From Polaromonas sp. OV174 (GTDB taxonomy: Bacteria > Pseudomonadota > Gammaproteobacteria > Burkholderiales > Burkholderiaceae_C), in the NCBI RefSeq assembly GCF_900112285.1, contig NZ_FOKZ01000001.1, forward strand, positions 186,001-250,000: 64,000 nt of DNA, given 5' to 3'. The position numbers and the translations under genes were made by a program. Shown here in pieces: positions 17,204-26,882 of the stretch (positions are counted from its first letter, which is position 1; every line of letters begins with the position of its first letter). A model generated the notes under the pieces. The model did no database searches. It saw nothing but the letters and a program-made list of their open reading frames with translations, and was not told the origin of the DNA.

Positions 17204-18309
17204 TGACCACCATCAGTGTTGACTATGAGCAACCCGCTGCCGACGCCGTTTGCAGCACCCGCCATGCCTGGGCTCGCGTGCCGGTCGAGCCGACGCAGCC
17301 CGAACGTGCGGCGCTGAAGGAGCGCACCCGCGGCCTGCTGAAAAGCCGCAACGCCGTGATGGTGTCGCATTTTTATGTGCATCCGGATCTGCAGGATCTG
17401 GCCGAAGAAACCGGCGGCATTGTGTCTGATTCGCTGGAAATGGCGCGCTTTGGTCGCGACCATGCGGCGCAGACGCTGGTGGTGTCGGGCGTGCGCTTCA
17501 TGGGCGAGACGGCCAAGATATTGTCGCCCGAAAAGCGTGTGCTGATGCCCGATCTGGACGCGACTTGTTCGCTCGATCTGGGCTGCCCGATTGATGAGTT
17601 CAAGGCCTTTTGCGATGCCCACCCCGACCGTACCGTGGTGGTCTATGCCAACACCAGCGCCGCCGTGAAGGCGCGCGCCGATTGGGTCGTGACCTCCAGC
17701 TGTGCGCTGGACATCGTGCGGGCGCTGAAGGCGCAGGGGCAGAAAATCCTCTGGGCGCCCGATCGCCACCTGGGCGGCTATATACAGCGCGAGACCGGCG
17801 CCGATATGGTGTTCTGGAACGGCGCCTGCATCGTGCACGACGAGTTCAAGGCCTTTGAGCTCGAAGCGCTGAAGAAGGAGCACCCGCAGGCCAAGGTGCT
17901 GGTGCACCCCGAGTCGCCCGCCGACGTGGTGGCGCTGGCCGATGCCGTGGGCTCGACTTCCGCCATCTTGAAGGCGGCCAAAGAGATGGATGCGCGCGAG
18001 TTTATCGTGGCCACCGACAGCGGCATGATGCACAAGCTGCGCACGCTGAATCCCGGCAAGACCTTTGTCGCGGCGCCCACCGCCGGCAACAGCGCCACCT
18101 GCAAAAGCTGCGCCCAATGCCCCTGGATGGCCATGAACGGTTTGGCCGGGCTGGCCCAGGTGCTGGAAAGCGGCGCCAACGAAGTGCAGGTTGACCCGGC
18201 GCTGGGATTGCGGGCGCGCCTGCCGATTGACCGCATGCTGGCTTTTACGGCGGCGCTGCGTGCGGGACAGGCGACTGCCGCTTTGGTGCCCCATATAGGC
18301 GCGGCTTAA
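17203..18309 (+). CDS. nadA: Quinolinate synthase A
   Basis: [4Fe-4S] enzyme making quinolinate from iminoaspartate and DHAP. 368 residues from the ATG overlapping the nadC stop; the GTG one codon earlier is less likely. Conserved pieces: [57 protein letters not shown] and the C-terminal [13 protein letters not shown]. The partner L-aspartate oxidase gene nadB lies about 9 kb downstream on the other strand, so the whole de novo NAD route is in this window. Confidence 0.96.
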   Translation: MTTISVDYEQPAADAVCSTRHAWARVPVEPTQPERAALKERTRGLLKSRNAVMVSHFYVHPDLQDLAEETGGIVSDSLEMARFGRDHAAQTLVVSGVRFMGETAKILSPEKRVLMPDLDATCSLDLGCPIDEFKAFCDAHPDRTVVVYANTSAAVKARADWVVTSSCALDIVRALKAQGQKILWAPDRHLGGYIQRETGADMVFWNGACIVHDEFKAFELEALKKEHPQAKVLVHPESPADVVALADAVGSTSAILKAAKEMDAREFIVATDSGMMHKLRTLNPGKTFVAAPTAGNSATCKSCAQCPWMAMNGLAGLAQVLESGANEVQVDPALGLRARLPIDRMLAFTAALRAGQATAALVPHIGAA

Positions 18310-18330
18310 AAGGTTTTCTTAGGCGCTCAT

Positions 18331-18379
18331 GTTTTGATAGCTGTCTGCGCTCGTCTGTAAAGCGCTAGAGGCCAATTTG
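18331..18379 (+). repeat. Interspersed ~55-bp repeat, copy 3 (supplies a start codon)
   Basis: GATAGCTGTC, then CGC, then GCGCTAGAGGCCAATTTG. The final TTG is the apparent start codon of pabBC. Confidence 0.7.
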
Positions 18380-20125
18380 ACCATTACTTCACTGATTGAC
18401 TTCGTGGATCCGCACGACAGTGCGGCGCCACGCCTGCGCCAGGCTTTCGGTGCGCCACGCGAGTTGCTGGTGGCGCATCAGCTGCATGAGGTGCGCGCCG
18501 TGCTGGACGCCGTGCAGGCCGCCGCAGAGCAGGGTGCTTGGGTGTTGGGCGCGCTGCGCTACGAAGCCGCGCCGGCCTTTGACGCCGCTTTGCAGACCCG
18601 GCCTGCCGATGGCCCGCTGGCCTGGTTTGCGGTGTACGACGAGGCCATGCCCTGGCCCGAGACCAGCGAGCCGCCGCCGGAGCCCACGCTGCACTGGCAA
18701 AGCCGGCAAGAGCGGGCCCAGTTCGACGCGGCCTTTGCCGCCATCCAGCAAGCCATCGCCAGGGGCGAGTTCTATCAGGTCAACTACACGGCGCAGCTGC
18801 AGGCCACGCTTGAGGGCGGCGGCGCCGCGCCGGCGCGTGCCCTGTTCGCTGCGCTGCAACGCGCGCAGCCGGGCGGCTATGCGGCCTATATCGACATGGG
18901 CGACGAGCAACTGCTCAGCGTCTCGCCCGAGCTGTTTTTCGACTGGCGCGGCGCCAGCCTGCTGACCCGCCCTATGAAGGGTACGGCGCCGCGCGGCGCC
19001 ACGCCCGCACAGGATGCCGCGCAGGCCGAATGGCTGCGCAGCTCGCCCAAGGAGCGGGCCGAAAACGTGATGATCGTGGACTTGCTGCGCAATGACGTCT
19101 CGCGCATCGCCCAGCCCTTTAGCGTGCAGGTGCCGGCCTTGTTCCATACCCAGGCGCTGCCGGCGGTGTGGCAGATGACCTCCGATGTGCAGGCACGTAC
19201 CCGCGCCGGCTGCAGCCTGGCCGAGGTGTTTGCCGCGCTCTTTCCCTGCGGCTCCATTACCGGCGCGCCCAAGGTGCGCGCCATGCAGGCGATACGCGCA
19301 CTGGAAGCCGAGCCGCGCGGCATTTATTGCGGCGCCATTGGCGTGATGCGACCCGGCGGGGCGGCCACCTTTAATGTGCCGATACGCACCGTCACGCTGC
19401 GCGGTAGAGAAGCCCGCTGCGGCATAGGCAGCGGCATCACCTCTGGCGCCGAGGCCGACAGCGAATGGCAGGAATGGCGCCACAAGCGGGCTTTTCTGGA
19501 GCGCGCCAGCATGCCTTTCGAGCTACTGGAAACCCTGGCGCTGCAGGACGGCCAGCTTCGTCACGTCAGTGCTCACTTGCAACGCATGGCCGGCGCAGCA
19601 GCGCATTTTGGCTACCGCTGGGATGAGGCGCAGGCGCGGCAATGCCTGGAGCAGCTGGCGCAAACCCATCCGCAAGGCCTGTGGCGGCTGCGCTTGCTGT
19701 TGGGGGCGGCTGGTCAGTTTGGCGCCCAGGCCTACGCCATGGAGGCCTCCGCTTCGGAAGTGTTGCTGCGGCTGGCCGGGCATCCGCTGCTGGAAGCCCA
19801 CGGAGAATTCGTGCGCTTCAAGACCACCCGCCGCGCCCATTACGAGGCCTTCACGCCCAGCGCGCCCGAGGTGTTTGACACCGTGCTTTGGAATGAGCGG
19901 GGCGAGATCACCGAATGCACACGCGGCAACGTCGCCATGCTGATCGACGGCCGCTGGGTTACGCCGTCACTGGCTTGCGGTTTGCTGGCAGGCGTGGGCC
20001 GGGCCTTGGCGCTGCAAGAGGGCCGCTTGAGCGAGGCCGTGGTGCGGGTAGAAGATGTGCCCAGGGTGCAGGGTTGGGCCTTTGTGAACAGCTTGCGCGG
20101 CTGGATAGCGGCGCGGCTGGTCTGA
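18377..20125 (+). CDS. pabBC: Fused aminodeoxychorismate synthase component I / aminodeoxychorismate lyase
   Basis: Bifunctional p-aminobenzoate enzyme of 582 residues. Residues about 1-370 are a PabB chorismate-binding domain (EFYQVNYTAQL, SPELFFDW, RPMKGTAPRG, SSPKERAENVMIVDLLRNDVSRI split over 220-245, FPCGSITGAPKVRAM). Residues about 375-582 are a class IV PLP lyase like PabC (RFKTTRRAHYEAF with the PLP lysine; ITECTRGNVAMLIDG). The fused form is common in beta- and gammaproteobacteria. No ATG precedes the conserved start; TTG within the interspersed repeat is the best candidate. Confidence 0.92.
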   Translation: MTITSLIDFVDPHDSAAPRLRQAFGAPRELLVAHQLHEVRAVLDAVQAAAEQGAWVLGALRYEAAPAFDAALQTRPADGPLAWFAVYDEAMPWPETSEPPPEPTLHWQSRQERAQFDAAFAAIQQAIARGEFYQVNYTAQLQATLEGGGAAPARALFAALQRAQPGGYAAYIDMGDEQLLSVSPELFFDWRGASLLTRPMKGTAPRGATPAQDAAQAEWLRSSPKERAENVMIVDLLRNDVSRIAQPFSVQVPALFHTQALPAVWQMTSDVQARTRAGCSLAEVFAALFPCGSITGAPKVRAMQAIRALEAEPRGIYCGAIGVMRPGGAATFNVPIRTVTLRGREARCGIGSGITSGAEADSEWQEWRHKRAFLERASMPFELLETLALQDGQLRHVSAHLQRMAGAAAHFGYRWDEAQARQCLEQLAQTHPQGLWRLRLLLGAAGQFGAQAYAMEASASEVLLRLAGHPLLEAHGEFVRFKTTRRAHYEAFTPSAPEVFDTVLWNERGEITECTRGNVAMLIDGRWVTPSLACGLLAGVGRALALQEGRLSEAVVRVEDVPRVQGWAFVNSLRGWIAARLV

Positions 20126-20214
20126 TTCCTGGGGCCGTCATCGCTTTGCTGCGGCGGCTTTGAAGCCGACATCAGGGTTGGCCGGCAACAAGACGGCGGA
20201 ACCCGAGGCGCCCG

Positions 20215-21045
20215 CTATTTCGCTGGCGCGGTGACCTGCCCAAGGCGGCGCGAGACCTCTGTGGAGCAAGCCAGCAGCGGCTTGGCGATCGCTCCGTCCC
20301 AATTGCTGTCAAACGATGCGGAAGGGCCCATGACCATGATTCCGAGCACGATATGCCCGTCGGCATCAAAGACGGGCGCGCATAGTGCATCGATGCCGGG
20401 AATGGGTTGGCCACGGGTGCGGGAAAGGCCGTGCAGACGGGTCTCCGACAGCATTTCTTCGAGCACCTTGCCGGCCAGCGGCGTACCCATGGCCGTGCCA
20501 TAACTCAAGCGCGTCAGTTCGTCGCTCAACAAGCGCTCAATCGCTTTGGGTGGCATGTAGGCTGCGAACAGCCTTCCCGTTGCCGTGTTGGCGAGCGACA
20601 TCACGGTGCCGGCCCGCAAGTTCACATGCAGGGGTTGAACCGGCTCCTCCAGGCGCACGATGGTGGGCCCAAGATTGCCCCACACGGCGAGCGCCACGCT
20701 CTGCCCGGTTTCCTGTGCCAAGTTCTCAATGAACAGGGTGGCCTCCTTGACCGGGTTCATGCGTTGCAGCCGGGTCAGGCCTAGCTGCAGCGCCAGCGGG
20801 CCTAGCTCGTAGTGCCCGGCTTCATTCTGGGTGACGAAGCCGACTTTCAAGAAGCTGACCATATAAGGATGCGCCTTGCCAGCGCTCATGGATGCCGCCT
20901 TGGCCAGGTCCTTCAGGGCGACCGGACGCACCTTGCGCGCCAGCTCCAGCAACAAGGCGCTGCCGATTTCGATTGATTGAATGCCGCGCCGGTCTTTTTC
21001 CATGGTGGGGATAGGTGTTGAGCTTGAAGCCGCAAGTGTATTCAT
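20215..21045 (-). CDS. IclR-family transcriptional regulator
   Basis: 276 residues: N-terminal winged HTH (about 20-80, GIQSIEIGSALLLELARK then LKDLAKAASMSAGKAHPYM) and an IclR effector domain (about 95-265, ATGRLFAAYMP and PIPGIDALCAPVFDADG). An internal ATG at codon 15 is an alternative start. Divergent from the flavoprotein operon, so it most likely controls that operon and itself; A/T-rich symmetric sites lie in the shared region. Confidence 0.88.
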   Translation of the reverse strand: MNTLAASSSTPIPTMEKDRRGIQSIEIGSALLLELARKVRPVALKDLAKAASMSAGKAHPYMVSFLKVGFVTQNEAGHYELGPLALQLGLTRLQRMNPVKEATLFIENLAQETGQSVALAVWGNLGPTIVRLEEPVQPLHVNLRAGTVMSLANTATGRLFAAYMPPKAIERLLSDELTRLSYGTAMGTPLAGKVLEEMLSETRLHGLSRTRGQPIPGIDALCAPVFDADGHIVLGIMVMGPSASFDSNWDGAIAKPLLACSTEVSRRLGQVTAPAK

Positions 21046-21074
21046 TTGTATTCATTCGGGTTTTCCCGATTAGA

Positions 21075-21120
21075 TCACGCGTGACATACATAGTCTTATT
21101 GATTGATAATATCTAATCAA
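21075..21120. promoter_or_regulatory. Symmetric sites between the IclR gene and the flavoprotein operon
   Basis: Two elements: the perfect palindrome TCACGCGTGA at 21075-21084, and TTGATT followed ten bases later by AATCAA at 21099-21120 around an A/T-rich centre. Both are within the divergent promoter region and are candidate IclR-type operators. Confidence 0.45.
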
Positions 21121-21179
21121 TCGGTAATTATCGAATGAATTTTCAGGCTCAAGCTATTGCACCTAACGGAGTAAACGCA

Positions 21180-22889
21180 ATGACAGAGGAAAGCAGCACT
21201 GTTGACGTGCTTGTTGTGGGTACCGGCGCTTCGGGCATGGCGACTGCCATCACGGCGGCTTCGCAAGGGCTCAAGGTGCTGGTGGTCGAAAAAGAAGCTC
21301 AATACGGCGGAACCACCGCGCGTTCGGGCGGCTGGCTGTGGGTTCCCGGCACCCATCTGGCGACCGAGCAGGGCATCAACGAAGCCCCGGGTGCGGCCAA
21401 GCGCTATCTGAAACATGAGGCGACGACCCACTTTGACGAGGCTCGCGTGGATGCCTTTCTCGAAAATGGTCCCAAGGCTATCGACTTCTTCACGCGTAAG
21501 ACCTGCGTTCAGTTCAACATGCCTGCCGTATTTCCGGACTACCACGCAGAGGCAGTAGGCGGTCAGATGGGTGGGCGCTCCATGGTGACGCGGCCATTCA
21601 ACGGACGCGAGCTCGGTCCCCGCATCAAACAGCTGGCGCCACCGCTGCCCGAGTTGACGGTGTTCGGGATGATGTTGGCCTCGGGGCCTGAAATCAAGCA
21701 TTTCATGCGCGCCTTCAAGTCCGTGGAATCGTTCGCCTTCGTCACCAAGCGCCTGTCCAAGCATTTGCTCGACGTGCTGCTTCATGGACGCGGCATGACC
21801 TTGACCAATGGCAACGCGCTCGCCGGCAGGTTGGCGAAGGCGGCCATGGACCTGGAGATTCCGGTCTGGCTTTCGTCGCCGGTCAAAGAGTTGGTGGTCG
21901 AAGCCGGCGGCGTGGTGGGGGCGCTCATCCAGCACGAAGGCAAGACCGTCAGGGTCAATGCGTCGCGCGGCGTGGTGCTGGCCTGTGGTGGCTTTCCGCA
22001 CGATGTGGCGCGCAGAAAGCAGCTGTTTCCGCATGCGCCAAGCGGCAAAGAGCATTATTCGCCTTCACCTGAAAGCAACACAGGCGATGGCCTGCGCCTG
22101 GCCGAAGCCGTGGGCGGCCAGGTTGACGGCAGCATTCCGCACGCTGCCGCGTGGGTTCCGGCCTCGGTGACGATACGGGCCAACGGCGGCAAGGGGGTGA
22201 TGCCTCACTTCATCGATCGCGCCAAGCCGGGGGTGATTGCCGTGGCGCCCAATGGGAAACGCTTCACCAACGAAGGCAATTCCTATCACGACTTTGTGCA
22301 GGAGATGGTTGTTGCCTGCCAGGGCGAGCCGGAAGTCGCGGCCTGGCTGTTGTGCGATCACAAGGCGCTGCGCGACTACGGGCTGGGCTGTATCGGCCCG
22401 GCGCCCATGCCCATAGGTCGCCACCTCAAGAGTGGCTACTTGAAACGCGGCGCCACCGTGGCAGAACTCGCCAAGAACATCGGTATCCAGCCGGTAACGC
22501 TTGAAGCCACCGTGCGGGAGTTCAACCGCAGTGCCCGCACCGGCGAAGACCCGGCCTTCGGCAAGGGCAGCAAGGCCTACAACCGCTACCAGGGCGATGC
22601 CCTGGTGACGCCCAACCCCTGCGTCGCCCCACTTGAAATGGCCCCTTTTTACGCCATCAAACTGGTGGTTGGCGACATAGGCACGTTCGCCGGCCTGGTG
22701 ACGGATGAAAAGACGCGGGTGCTCGATGCAGCACGCCAGCCGATCAAGGGTTTGTATGCCGTCGGTAATGACGCGGCCAGCGTGATGGGCGGCAACTACC
22801 CCGGAGCGGGCATCACCCTAGGGCCGGCCCTGACCTTTGGCTATGTGGCCGGGCGGCAATTGGCCATGGCCGCCCCCGGCGCCGCTTGA
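21180..22889 (+). CDS. KstD-like FAD-dependent oxidoreductase/dehydrogenase
   Basis: 569 residues. The N-terminal dinucleotide fold is VDVLVVGTGASGMATAITAA followed by VVEKEAQYGGTTARSGGWLW, and the C terminus has GNYPGAGITLGPALTFGYVAGR; both resemble the 3-ketosteroid delta1-dehydrogenase / fumarate reductase flavoprotein family. Members introduce double bonds next to ketones in steroids and cyclohexanone acids; the substrate here is unknown. The chosen ATG has GGAG eight bases upstream; an ATG 15 codons earlier lacks a site. First gene of a four-gene operon under a divergent IclR regulator. Confidence 0.85.
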   Translation: MTEESSTVDVLVVGTGASGMATAITAASQGLKVLVVEKEAQYGGTTARSGGWLWVPGTHLATEQGINEAPGAAKRYLKHEATTHFDEARVDAFLENGPKAIDFFTRKTCVQFNMPAVFPDYHAEAVGGQMGGRSMVTRPFNGRELGPRIKQLAPPLPELTVFGMMLASGPEIKHFMRAFKSVESFAFVTKRLSKHLLDVLLHGRGMTLTNGNALAGRLAKAAMDLEIPVWLSSPVKELVVEAGGVVGALIQHEGKTVRVNASRGVVLACGGFPHDVARRKQLFPHAPSGKEHYSPSPESNTGDGLRLAEAVGGQVDGSIPHAAAWVPASVTIRANGGKGVMPHFIDRAKPGVIAVAPNGKRFTNEGNSYHDFVQEMVVACQGEPEVAAWLLCDHKALRDYGLGCIGPAPMPIGRHLKSGYLKRGATVAELAKNIGIQPVTLEATVREFNRSARTGEDPAFGKGSKAYNRYQGDALVTPNPCVAPLEMAPFYAIKLVVGDIGTFAGLVTDEKTRVLDAARQPIKGLYAVGNDAASVMGGNYPGAGITLGPALTFGYVAGRQLAMAAPGAA

Positions 22890-22946
22890 AACCTGTATTG
22901 CATCTATTGATTTCTTTCCATTCAACCCACTCAAAGGATTTAGCCA

Positions 22947-23909
22947 ATGACCACCACTAAAAAATTCGCCAGCCAGGCCGACCTGGAAGAAAAGAAAGTC
23001 ACCTTCAGCCAGATCTCGGAACACGCTTGGGCCTATACCGCAGAGGGTGACCCCAACACCGGCATCATCATCGGCGATGACTGCGTGCTGGTGGCCGACA
23101 CCCAGGCTACCCCGGCGATGGCGGCCGACGTGGTGCGCCGCATCCGCGAGGTGACCGACAAGCCCATCAAATACGTGGTGCTGACCCACTACCACGCCGT
23201 GCGCGTGCTGGGCGCCGCCGCCTATCAGCCGGAACAAATTCTTGCCAGCCAGGATACCTACGACCTGATCGTCGAGCGTGGCGAACAGGACAAGGCCAGC
23301 GAGATCGGCCGCTTCCCGCGCCTGTTCCAGAATGTCGAGACCGTGCCGCCAGGCATGACCTGGCCCACCATGACCTTCACCGGCAAGATGACGCTGTGGC
23401 TAGGCAAGCTGGAAGTGCAGCTGCTGCAGCTGGGCCGCGGCCACACCAAGGGCGACACGGTGGTCTGGTTGCCGCAGGAGGGCACGCTGCTCGCTGGCGA
23501 TCTGGTCGAGTTTGGTGCGACACCCTATGCCGGCGATGCCTATTTCAAGGACTGGCCGCAAACGCTGGACAACCTGGCGGCGCTCAAACCCAAGGCGCTG
23601 GTACCCGGCCGCGGCGCGGCGCTGACCACCCCCGAAGCAGTGGCCCAGGGCCTGGCCGGAACGCGCGACTTCATTGCCGATGTGTACGCCAGTGTCCAGC
23701 AGGGCGTGGCTGCGGGCAAGGACCTGAACGCGGTCTACAAAGAGACCTTCGCCAAGCTCAAGCCCAAGTACGGCCACTGGGTCATCTTCGACCACTGCAT
23801 GCCTTTCGACGTGACGCGCTGCTACGACGAGGCCACCCAGTACACCGACCCGCGCATCTGGACCGCCGAGCGCGACGTGGAGATGTGGAAGACATTGGAA
23901 GGCCAGTAA
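22947..23909 (+). CDS. Metallo-beta-lactamase-fold protein with altered HxHxDH motif
   Basis: 320 residues. Fold landmarks: GIIIGDDCVLVADTQATP near 39-56, GRGHTKGDTVVW near 164-174 (H166), and LLAGDLVEF near 181-189 (D185). The normal HxHxDH metal site reads H81-Y-H83-A-V-R, so both the Asp and the final His are lost. Either one metal site only is formed or the protein is not a classical hydrolase. Length and the long C-terminal helical part suit the SoxH/quinoprotein-relay branch of the fold. Placed between the flavoprotein and the Bug gene in one operon; role unknown. Confidence 0.8.
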   Translation: MTTTKKFASQADLEEKKVTFSQISEHAWAYTAEGDPNTGIIIGDDCVLVADTQATPAMAADVVRRIREVTDKPIKYVVLTHYHAVRVLGAAAYQPEQILASQDTYDLIVERGEQDKASEIGRFPRLFQNVETVPPGMTWPTMTFTGKMTLWLGKLEVQLLQLGRGHTKGDTVVWLPQEGTLLAGDLVEFGATPYAGDAYFKDWPQTLDNLAALKPKALVPGRGAALTTPEAVAQGLAGTRDFIADVYASVQQGVAAGKDLNAVYKETFAKLKPKYGHWVIFDHCMPFDVTRCYDEATQYTDPRIWTAERDVEMWKTLEGQ

Positions 23910-24018
23910 ATCCAAGCCCAGGCCAGGCGCCGTCGGATCGATGGCGCATGACCGAGCGTCACGACAATTCGTAATTATTTTTCCGGATCAGGCAACTCAA
24001 CCTAGAGGAGATATTGAA

Positions 24019-24975
24019 ATGAGGTCACTTGTAAAAACCCTGCTGGGTTTACTGTTCACCAGTGCTTGCACTATGGCTATGGCTGCGGCTTATCCGGAGC
24101 GACCGGTCAAGCTGATCGTGCCGTTTCCCGCTGGCTCACAAACCGACCTGGTGGCGCGAATGGTGGCGCAACAACTCACCACGCAGCTCGGTGGTGCATT
24201 TATCGTGGAAAACAAGGCAGGCGCCTCCGGCACCATTGCTGCCTCTCAAGTGGCCAAAGCGGCGCCGGACGGCTACACCCTGCTGGTGACCTCGGCTGCG
24301 ATACAGGCCATGAACTACAGCCTGCTCAAGGATCCACCCTATAAACCGAATGACTTTGTGGCGCTGGGGCGCGTCGCCTCCACCGGCATGGTGTTGATGG
24401 TCAAGTCGGACAGCCCTGTCAAATCCGTCTCGGACCTGGTCGCGCTGGCCCGCTCAAAGCCCGGACAACTGAACGCGGCCTATGGCTCGCCAGGGGCGCA
24501 GATTGCGCTGGCGACCTTGGCGCACCATGCCAAGATAGCAACCACCGATGTTCCCTACAAAGGGATTCCCAACGCTGTCATCGACATGTTGGGCGGTCAG
24601 ATTGACTTCACTTTCGTGGATTTCGGCACCGCATTGGCGCAACTCAAGGGGGGCGGGCTGCGTGCCCTGGCGGTGACGCCGGCGGACGGTTCGGCCCTGA
24701 TGCAAGACGTGCCGGCATTGGCCAAAATCTATCCGGGTTATTCCTTTACCAGCTGGTATGGCGTGATGGCTCCGGCGAACACCCCCAAAGCCATCCAGGA
24801 CACGCTCAGCAAAGCGCTGGCGAAATCCATGAGTGATCCGAGTCTGGTGCCAAAAATGGCCACACTGGGGGTGGAACCCGCCATCATGGATGCGGCTCAA
24901 TTCAGCCCCTACATCGACCGGGAAATCAAGTCCTGGGCCGAAATGATCAAAATCGCAAAAATTCCGAAACAGTAA
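24019..24975 (+). CDS. Bug/TctC-family periplasmic solute-binding protein
   Basis: 318 residues from the ATG with GAGGAG eight bases upstream; the longer frame has no such site. A Sec signal peptide spans about residues 1-23 (ending MAMAAA), then the Bug signature YPERPVKLIVPFPAGSQTDLVARM and ENKAGASGTIAASQVAKAAPDG. Presumably delivers the operon's substrate; no TctA/TctB partners are nearby. Confidence 0.87.
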   Translation: MRSLVKTLLGLLFTSACTMAMAAAYPERPVKLIVPFPAGSQTDLVARMVAQQLTTQLGGAFIVENKAGASGTIAASQVAKAAPDGYTLLVTSAAIQAMNYSLLKDPPYKPNDFVALGRVASTGMVLMVKSDSPVKSVSDLVALARSKPGQLNAAYGSPGAQIALATLAHHAKIATTDVPYKGIPNAVIDMLGGQIDFTFVDFGTALAQLKGGGLRALAVTPADGSALMQDVPALAKIYPGYSFTSWYGVMAPANTPKAIQDTLSKALAKSMSDPSLVPKMATLGVEPAIMDAAQFSPYIDREIKSWAEMIKIAKIPKQ

Positions 24976-24990
24976 ACAAGGAGAAATAAG

Positions 24991-25833
24991 TTGTCCAATA
25001 TCATCGATTTCCGTACCCGTCCGCCGGCCCTGTCGTTCCTGAACGCACGCATCTACACCCGCCCGGATATTCGCGACCGCTTTACCCGGCAGATCGGCTA
25101 CGAGCCGGCACCCTCGGCAGAAGCGCAGTCCATGGAGCTGTATTTCAAGGAAGCCGAAGAAGCCGGCATCAAGATGGGCGTCTGCGTCGGCCGCAACACC
25201 ACACTGCTGGGCGCGGTGTCCAACTCGGACGTGGCCTTGTTGGCCAAGCAGCATCCGGGCAAATTTCATCCGGTCGGCTCCATCGAGAGCCAGACTGTGC
25301 GCGGCATGTTGGAGCAGTATCAGGAAATGCTGGATCTGGGCATGCGGGTTCTCAATCTGGAGCCCGGCGTGTGGGGGCAACCGCTCTACGCGGACGATCG
25401 CATCCTGTACCCGCTGTATGAGCGCTGTGAGGCGGCCGGTGTGGTCGTGCTGATCATGACGGGCGGCAATGCGGGTCCGGACATCACCTACAGCAACCCG
25501 GAGCATATTGACCGGGTGGCGGCTGATTTTCCCAAGCTCCAGATCGTGGCGACACACGGCAACTGGCCGCATGTGCAGGAGATTATTCATGTGGCGTTTC
25601 GGCGCCCCAATATCTGGGTCAGCCCGGACATGTACCTGAACGAGGCCTTGCCGGGCATGCAAGAGTATCTGGCGGCAGCCCGGGGCTTTCTCCAGGATCG
25701 TTTCCTGTTCGGCACGGCTTATCCCATGGCCCCCATGGTTGAGTACACCAAGTGGTTTACCGGTCTGCCTATCCCGGCCCCGGCCATGGACAAAATCTTG
25801 CACGGGAATGCGACCCGGCTGCTGGGTCTTTGA
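24991..25833 (+). CDS. Amidohydrolase-2-fold protein lacking standard metal ligands
   Basis: 280 residues starting at TTG, with AAGGAG about seven bases before it. The overall pattern is amidohydrolase_2 (TIM barrel; HPVGSIE near 93-99, VATHGNWPHV near 187-195, FLFGTAYPMAP near 238-248). But the N-terminal HxH is replaced by R8-T-R10 in IIDFRTRPP, IMTGG occupies the usual xHxG strand, and FGTAYP has Ala where FGSDYP has the catalytic Asp. H189 remains. It may use a different chemistry or be non-hydrolytic. Last gene of the IclR-linked operon. Confidence 0.78.
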   Translation: MSNIIDFRTRPPALSFLNARIYTRPDIRDRFTRQIGYEPAPSAEAQSMELYFKEAEEAGIKMGVCVGRNTTLLGAVSNSDVALLAKQHPGKFHPVGSIESQTVRGMLEQYQEMLDLGMRVLNLEPGVWGQPLYADDRILYPLYERCEAAGVVVLIMTGGNAGPDITYSNPEHIDRVAADFPKLQIVATHGNWPHVQEIIHVAFRRPNIWVSPDMYLNEALPGMQEYLAAARGFLQDRFLFGTAYPMAPMVEYTKWFTGLPIPAPAMDKILHGNATRLLGL

Positions 25834-25984
25834 GCACCCGGCACGCTTAAGGCAGGCGGGCAAGTGCGGGCGAATTTGAAATTTGACCGAGCTTGAAACC
25901 GCTGCCTGGTGCACAGGAAATCGGGCGCCCGCCTGTGCCCGCCAGCTGACATTGTTTGGGGAAAACTAGGGTACGCTGTCTGCC

Positions 25985-26611
25985 ATGAGCTTACCTAAAC
26001 TGAACAAACCCTTCTCGATGATTCGGGAGTTCCACCTGGCCGACTGGTTCACGCTGGCCAATGCGGTCTGCGGAACCGGGGCCCTGTTTTCCATGATGAC
26101 CTACCTCCAGGTGGAGGATGTCATGCATGTCTACTTCGCGTGCGGCCTGGTCTTGGCGGCTTTTATCTTCGATGTACTGGATGGCCGGATTGCCCGCTGG
26201 CGGCAGAAAACCTCGGCCATGGGGCGCGAGCTTGATTCTCTGGCCGACGTCATTTCCTTTGGCGTGGCCCCGGTGGTGATTGCCTATGGCTGCGGCATGC
26301 AGGGCTTGTACGACCGTATTGTCCTGATCTGTTTTGTGGCCTGTGGCGTCTCGCGTCTGGCGCGCTACAACGTGACGGCGGAGTCGCTGTCCGGCGGCAA
26401 GGACAAGGTGAAATACTTCGAGGGAACGCCCATCCCCACGTCCTTGTTGCTGGTCCTGGTGATGTTTATCGCGGCCTGGCAAGGCGCGCTGCATGAGTCT
26501 TTGTGGTTTGGCAAGTGGTTGTTGGGCGGCTTCACCCTGCACCCGCTGGTGCTGTTGTTCGCACTGTCCGGCTCATTGATGGTCAGCCGCATACGCTTTC
26601 CAAAGTTCTGA
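25985..26611 (+). CDS. pssA: CDP-diacylglycerol--serine O-phosphatidyltransferase
   Basis: Membrane enzyme making phosphatidylserine, the precursor of phosphatidylethanolamine. 208 residues, several membrane segments, and the complete CDP-alcohol phosphotransferase signature at 63-88 (D63xxD66GxxAR...G80xxxD84xxxD88). The GGKDKVKYFEGTPIPTS segment is typical of the bacterial integral-membrane (type II) PssA. Stands alone; phosphatidylserine decarboxylase is not in the window. Confidence 0.92.
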   Translation: MSLPKLNKPFSMIREFHLADWFTLANAVCGTGALFSMMTYLQVEDVMHVYFACGLVLAAFIFDVLDGRIARWRQKTSAMGRELDSLADVISFGVAPVVIAYGCGMQGLYDRIVLICFVACGVSRLARYNVTAESLSGGKDKVKYFEGTPIPTSLLLVLVMFIAAWQGALHESLWFGKWLLGGFTLHPLVLLFALSGSLMVSRIRFPKF

Positions 26612-26633
26612 GCCGGACTTCACCGCAGGTCAA

Positions 26634-26882
26634 TTAACGGTAAAAAGCCTCGACCTTGCCCTTGAGCTTGATCAGCAGCGGATGACCCTTGCGATCCACC
26701 GTCTTGCCTGCGGGCACCTTGACCCAGCCTTCGCTGATGCAGTACTCCTCGACATTGAGAAGCTCCTTGTCGTTCAGGCGAATACCCACGTCGCGCTCGA
26801 AAACGGCAGCGACGTGATGGGGGCTGCGGGGGTCAACCGACAGGCGATCGGGCAGGGCAGGGGATGGGGTGGTTTCGGTCAT
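26634..26882 (-). CDS. DUF3297 family protein
   Basis: 82 residues from the ATG giving MTETTPSPALPDRLS; a longer frame adds 25 non-conserved residues. The conserved core is VDPRSPHHVAAVFERDVGIRLN followed by EYCISEGWVKVPAGKT and KLKGKVEAFY, the DUF3297 pattern. No known function. Convergent with pssA. Confidence 0.82.
   Translation of the reverse strand: MTETTPSPALPDRLSVDPRSPHHVAAVFERDVGIRLNDKELLNVEEYCISEGWVKVPAGKTVDRKGHPLLIKLKGKVEAFYR

Noticed and set aside
18389..19483. 364-codon minus-strand frame inside pabBC
   Set aside because: Shadow of the PabB domain; no domain, and the opposite strand codes for a clear enzyme.
20155..20168. Intrinsic terminator between pabBC and the IclR gene
   Set aside because: CGGCTT-TG-AAGCCG is symmetric, but the loop is too short and no T tract follows.
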